Shown: piece after piece, positions 61,328-64,000 of the stretch
How the letters are laid out: each line of letters starts with the position of its first letter
Position numbering within the stretch: the first letter of the stretch is position 1
Assembly (NCBI RefSeq): GCF_001955695.1
Contig: NZ_CP019236.1
Span: forward strand, 4,526,001 to 4,590,000
Direction of reading: 5' to 3'
Origin: Rhodoferax koreense
GTDB taxonomy: Bacteria > Pseudomonadota > Gammaproteobacteria > Burkholderiales > Burkholderiaceae_C
DNA length: 64,000 bases
The notes under the pieces: model-generated
Seen by the model: the letters and a program-made list of their open reading frames with translations, nothing else
What the model was told of the DNA's origin: nothing
Database searches by the model: none
Program-made: the position numbers and the translations under genes

Positions 61328-64000
61328 TCATACCAGCACCCGCTCGATCCCACCGTTGTTGGCCGCTTCCACATACGTCGGCAGCCACTGGTCGCCGAGG
61401 ATCTGGTTGGCCATCTCGACCACGATGTAGTCGGCCTCGAGCAAGCCATTGTTCAGGTCGTTGCCGTAGCGGCTCAGGCCCTGCAGGCAACTGGGGCAGC
61501 TGGTGAGGATCTTCACGTTGGCGTCGGCGGCCACCTTACCCGAGTCGCGCAGCTTGGCCTCGTCCTTGCGCAGCTCTTCTTCCTTGCGGAAACGGATCTG
61601 CGTCGAGATGTCGGGCCGGGTCACGCCCAGCGTGCCGGATTCGCCGCAGCAGCGGTCGCTCTTGAGCACGTTGTCGCCGAGCAGCGCCTTTACCGTCTTC
61701 ATCGGCTCCTGCAGCTTCATCGGCGTGTGGCAGGGGTCGTGGTACAGGTAGCCCGCGCCATTGTTCAGCGTGATGCCCTTCTCGAGCAAATACTCGTGGA
61801 TGTCGATGATGCGGCAGCCGGGGAAGATCTTGTCGAATTCATAGCCCTGCAGCTGGTCGTAGCAGGTGCCGCAGCTCACCACCACGGTCTTGATGTCGAG
61901 GTAGTTCAGCGTGTTGGCCACGCGGTGGAACAGTACGCGGTTGTCGGTGATGACCTTCTCGGCCTTGTCGAACTGGCCGCTGCCCTTTTGCGGATAGCCG
62001 CAGCACAGGTAGCCCGGCGGCAGCACGGTCTGCACGCCGGCGTGCCAGAGCATGGCCTGCGTGGCCAGGCCGACCTGGCTGAACAAGCGCTCCGAGCCAC
62101 AGCCCGGGAAGTAGAACACCGCTTCCGTCTCGGCCGTGGTGGCCTTGGGGTTGCGGATGATCGGCACGTAGTCCTTGTCCTCGATGTCCAGCAAGGCGCG
62201 CGCCGTCTTCTTCGGCAGGTTGCCCGGCATCTTCTTGTTGATGAAGTGGATCACCTGCTCCTTGATCGGCGCGGTGCCGAGCGTGGCCGGCGGCTTGGCC
62301 GTCTGCTTGCGGGCGGCCACGCGCATCATGTCGTTGGCGAAACGCTGCACCTTGAAGCCGACGTCGACCATGGCCGAACGCGCGAACTTGATGGTCTCGG
62401 GGTTCGTCGCGTTCAGGAAGAACATGGCCGCCGCATTGCCGGGCCGAAAGCTCTTCTTGCCCATCTTGCGCAGCAGGTTGCGCATGTTCATGGTCACGTC
62501 GCCGAAGTCGATCTTCACCGGGCAGGGCGACAGGCATTTGTGGCACACCGTGCAGTGGTCGGCCACGTCCTCGAACTGCTCCCAGTGCTTGATGGAGACG
62601 CCGCGCCGCGTCTGCTCTTCGTACAGGAAGGCTTCGACCAGCAGCGAGGTGGCCAGGATCTTGTTGCGCGGGCTGTACAGCAGGTTGGCACGCGGCACGT
62701 GGGTGGCGCACACCGGCTTGCATTTGCCGCAGCGCAGGCAGTCCTTCATGCTGTCGGCAATCGCGCCGATGTCGCTCTGCTGCATGATCAGCGACTCGTG
62801 CCCCATCAGGCCGAAGCTCGGGGTATAGGCGTTGGTCAGGTCGGCGTAGATTTTCGTCAAATCGGCCGCGGACCCAGAACCTATCTGCGCAGGCAGCTCT
62901 ACATTTCGTAGCAGCTTGCCCTTGTTGAAACGCCCTTCCGGGTCGACGCGCTGCTTGTAGTCGGTGAACGGCTGCAATTCCGCGTCGCTCAGGAATTCGA
63001 GCTTGGTGATGCCGATGCCGTGTTCGCCCGAGATCACGCCGTCCAGGCTGCGCGCCAGCGCCATGATGCGTTTGACCGCCTCGTGCGCCGTCTGCAGCAT
63101 CTCGTAGTTGTCGCTGTTCACCGGCAGGTTGGTGTGCACGTTGCCGTCGCCGGCATGCATGTGCAGCGCCACCCAGACGCGGCCCTTGAGCACGGTCTGG
63201 TGGATGCTGTTGCACTCTTCCAGGATGGGCTGGAACGAGGCGCCGGTGAAGATCTTCTGCAAGCCGGCGCGGATCTGCGTCTTCCAGCTGGCGCGCAGCG
63301 AGTGGTCCTGCAGCTGCGGGAACAGGCTGTCCACCTGGTCGAGCCAGCCCTGCCACAGTGCACGCACTTCTGCGATCAGCGCCACGGCCTGGCCCACGCG
63401 GTCTTCGAGCAGTTCGGCCGACGGAATCTCGTGCGCGTCGTCCTGCTTGCCCAGCGGCAGCTGGCCCTGGGTGAAGAAGGCGTCGAGCGCGTCGCACAGT
63501 GCAAGCTTGTTCTTCAAGCTGAGCTCGATATTGATGCGTTCGATGCCGTCGGTGTATTCCGCCATGCGCGGCAGCGGGATCACCACGTCTTCGTTGATCT
63601 TGAAGGCGTTGGTGTGGCGGCTGATGGCGGCCGTGCGCTTGCGGTCGAGCCAGAACTTCTTGCGTGCCTCGGGGCTGATGGCGATGAAGCCTTCGCCGCT
63701 GCGCGAATTGGCGATGCGCACCACTTCGGAGGTGGCGCGCGCCACGTCGTCGGCGTTGTCGCCGGCGATGTCGCCGAACAGCACCATCTTTGGCAGGCCG
63801 CCGTGTTTCTTGCTCTTGGTGGCGTAGCCCACGGCCTTCAGGTACCGGTCGTCCAGATGCTCCAGCCCCGCGAGCAGCACGCCGGTGCGCTTCTGCTCGG
63901 CGAACATGAAGTCCTTGATCTCGACGATGCTCGGCACCGCGTCCTTGGCGTTGCCGAAGAATTCGAGGCAGACCGTACGCGTGTGCTGCGGCATGCGGTG
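61328..64000 (-). CDS. Large FAD-linked/Fe-S oxidoreductase (D-lactate/glycolate dehydrogenase type), N-terminus beyond the window
   Basis: About 890 residues are visible and the frame is still open at the right edge, so the start lies outside. The part seen begins in an FAD-linked oxidase C-terminal domain (GRVWVALHMHAGDGNVHTNL, SGEHGIGITKLEFL), followed by two ferredoxin-like clusters (CLRCGKCKPVCATHVP and CTVCHKCLSPCPVKIDF) and two CCG domains (CCGYPQKGSGQF; CCGESGTLGV) with HDPCHTPMKL. This GlcD+GlcF-like single chain should oxidise a 2-hydroxy acid such as D-lactate and pass electrons to the quinone pool. It lies upstream of the DUF971 gene in the same operon. Confidence 0.92.
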   Translation of the reverse strand, partial: HRMPQHTRTVCLEFFGNAKDAVPSIVEIKDFMFAEQKRTGVLLAGLEHLDDRYLKAVGYATKSKKHGGLPKMVLFGDIAGDNADDVARATSEVVRIANSRSGEGFIAISPEARKKFWLDRKRTAAISRHTNAFKINEDVVIPLPRMAEYTDGIERINIELSLKNKLALCDALDAFFTQGQLPLGKQDDAHEIPSAELLEDRVGQAVALIAEVRALWQGWLDQVDSLFPQLQDHSLRASWKTQIRAGLQKIFTGASFQPILEECNSIHQTVLKGRVWVALHMHAGDGNVHTNLPVNSDNYEMLQTAHEAVKRIMALARSLDGVISGEHGIGITKLEFLSDAELQPFTDYKQRVDPEGRFNKGKLLRNVELPAQIGSGSAADLTKIYADLTNAYTPSFGLMGHESLIMQQSDIGAIADSMKDCLRCGKCKPVCATHVPRANLLYSPRNKILATSLLVEAFLYEEQTRRGVSIKHWEQFEDVADHCTVCHKCLSPCPVKIDFGDVTMNMRNLLRKMGKKSFRPGNAAAMFFLNATNPETIKFARSAMVDVGFKVQRFANDMMRVAARKQTAKPPATLGTAPIKEQVIHFINKKMPGNLPKKTARALLDIEDKDYVPIIRNPKATTAETEAVFYFPGCGSERLFSQVGLATQAMLWHAGVQTVLPPGYLCCGYPQKGSGQFDKAEKVITDNRVLFHRVANTLNYLDIKTVVVSCGTCYDQLQGYEFDKIFPGCRIIDIHEYLLEKGITLNNGAGYLYHDPCHTPMKLQEPMKTVKALLGDNVLKSDRCCGESGTLGVTRPDISTQIRFRKEEELRKDEAKLRDSGKVAADANVKILTSCPSCLQGLSRYGNDLNNGLLEADYIVVEMANQILGDQWLPTYVEAANNGGIERVLV

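Overview
This window looks like a chromosomal segment of a high-GC betaproteobacterium in the order Burkholderiales, most likely the family Comamonadaceae. The evidence is the rpsF-priB-rpsR-rplI-dnaB block, the divergent ppsA/ppsR pair, the ubiB-ubiJ-Tim44-ubiE block, a nasR-linked nirBD operon and many solute-binding-protein genes. It is not a plasmid or a prophage. I found no transposase, integrase or CRISPR array.

Layout. 1-2.0 kb: the 3' part of an acyl-CoA dehydrogenase and a LysR regulator. 2.4-5.8 kb: a small secreted protein with a cohesin-like fold and a PEP-CTERM tail, then a GH10 xylanase that ends in a complete type I dockerin. 6.1-8.6 kb: tRNA-Ser(CGA), serS and a serine/threonine dehydratase. 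8.7-11.8 kb: dnaB and the rpsF ribosomal operon. 11.9-18.3 kb: a fused sodium/solute symporter, a small unknown protein, PEP synthase and its regulatory kinase/phosphorylase. 18.3-24.7 kb: a phospholipid-related island equivalent to Escherichia coli ynbABCD, with a patatin-like protein and a short-chain dehydrogenase attached. 24.8-26.9 kb: a sugar isomerase-like protein and an orphan branched-chain-type binding protein.

27.0-36.2 kb: one apparent eight-gene operon for import and oxidation of a sugar or polyol (binding protein, two permeases, ATPase, epimerase, Gfo/Idh/MocA oxidoreductase, mannitol-type dehydrogenase). Its first gene is an unusual fusion of a GntR/FCD transcription factor to a complete HSL-family esterase. 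A paired palindromic operator lies just upstream. 36.3-39.7 kb: a diguanylate cyclase and a gamma-glutamyltransferase homologue.

39.7-44.2 kb: the nitrite reductase operon nirB-nirD-nasR, read from a good sigma-54 promoter through a 200-nt leader. This fits assimilatory nitrogen control with nitrate-responsive antitermination. 44.3-50.6 kb: haem uptake (outer membrane receptor, hmuS, hmuT, hmuU, hmuV) with a Fur box. 50.6-53.7 kb: peroxide and iron defence (ahpC, ahpF, bacterioferritin). 53.7-64 kb: aspS, a DUF502 membrane protein, an FmdB zinc ribbon, ubiB, ubiJ, a Tim44-domain protein, ubiE, a DUF971 protein and the C-terminal two thirds of a large FAD/Fe-S oxidoreductase that runs off the right edge.

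The two most unusual items are the adjacent cohesin-like/PEP-CTERM protein and dockerin xylanase, which could be a minimal surface-anchored enzyme pair in a Gram-negative, and the regulator-esterase fusion that heads the sugar operon.
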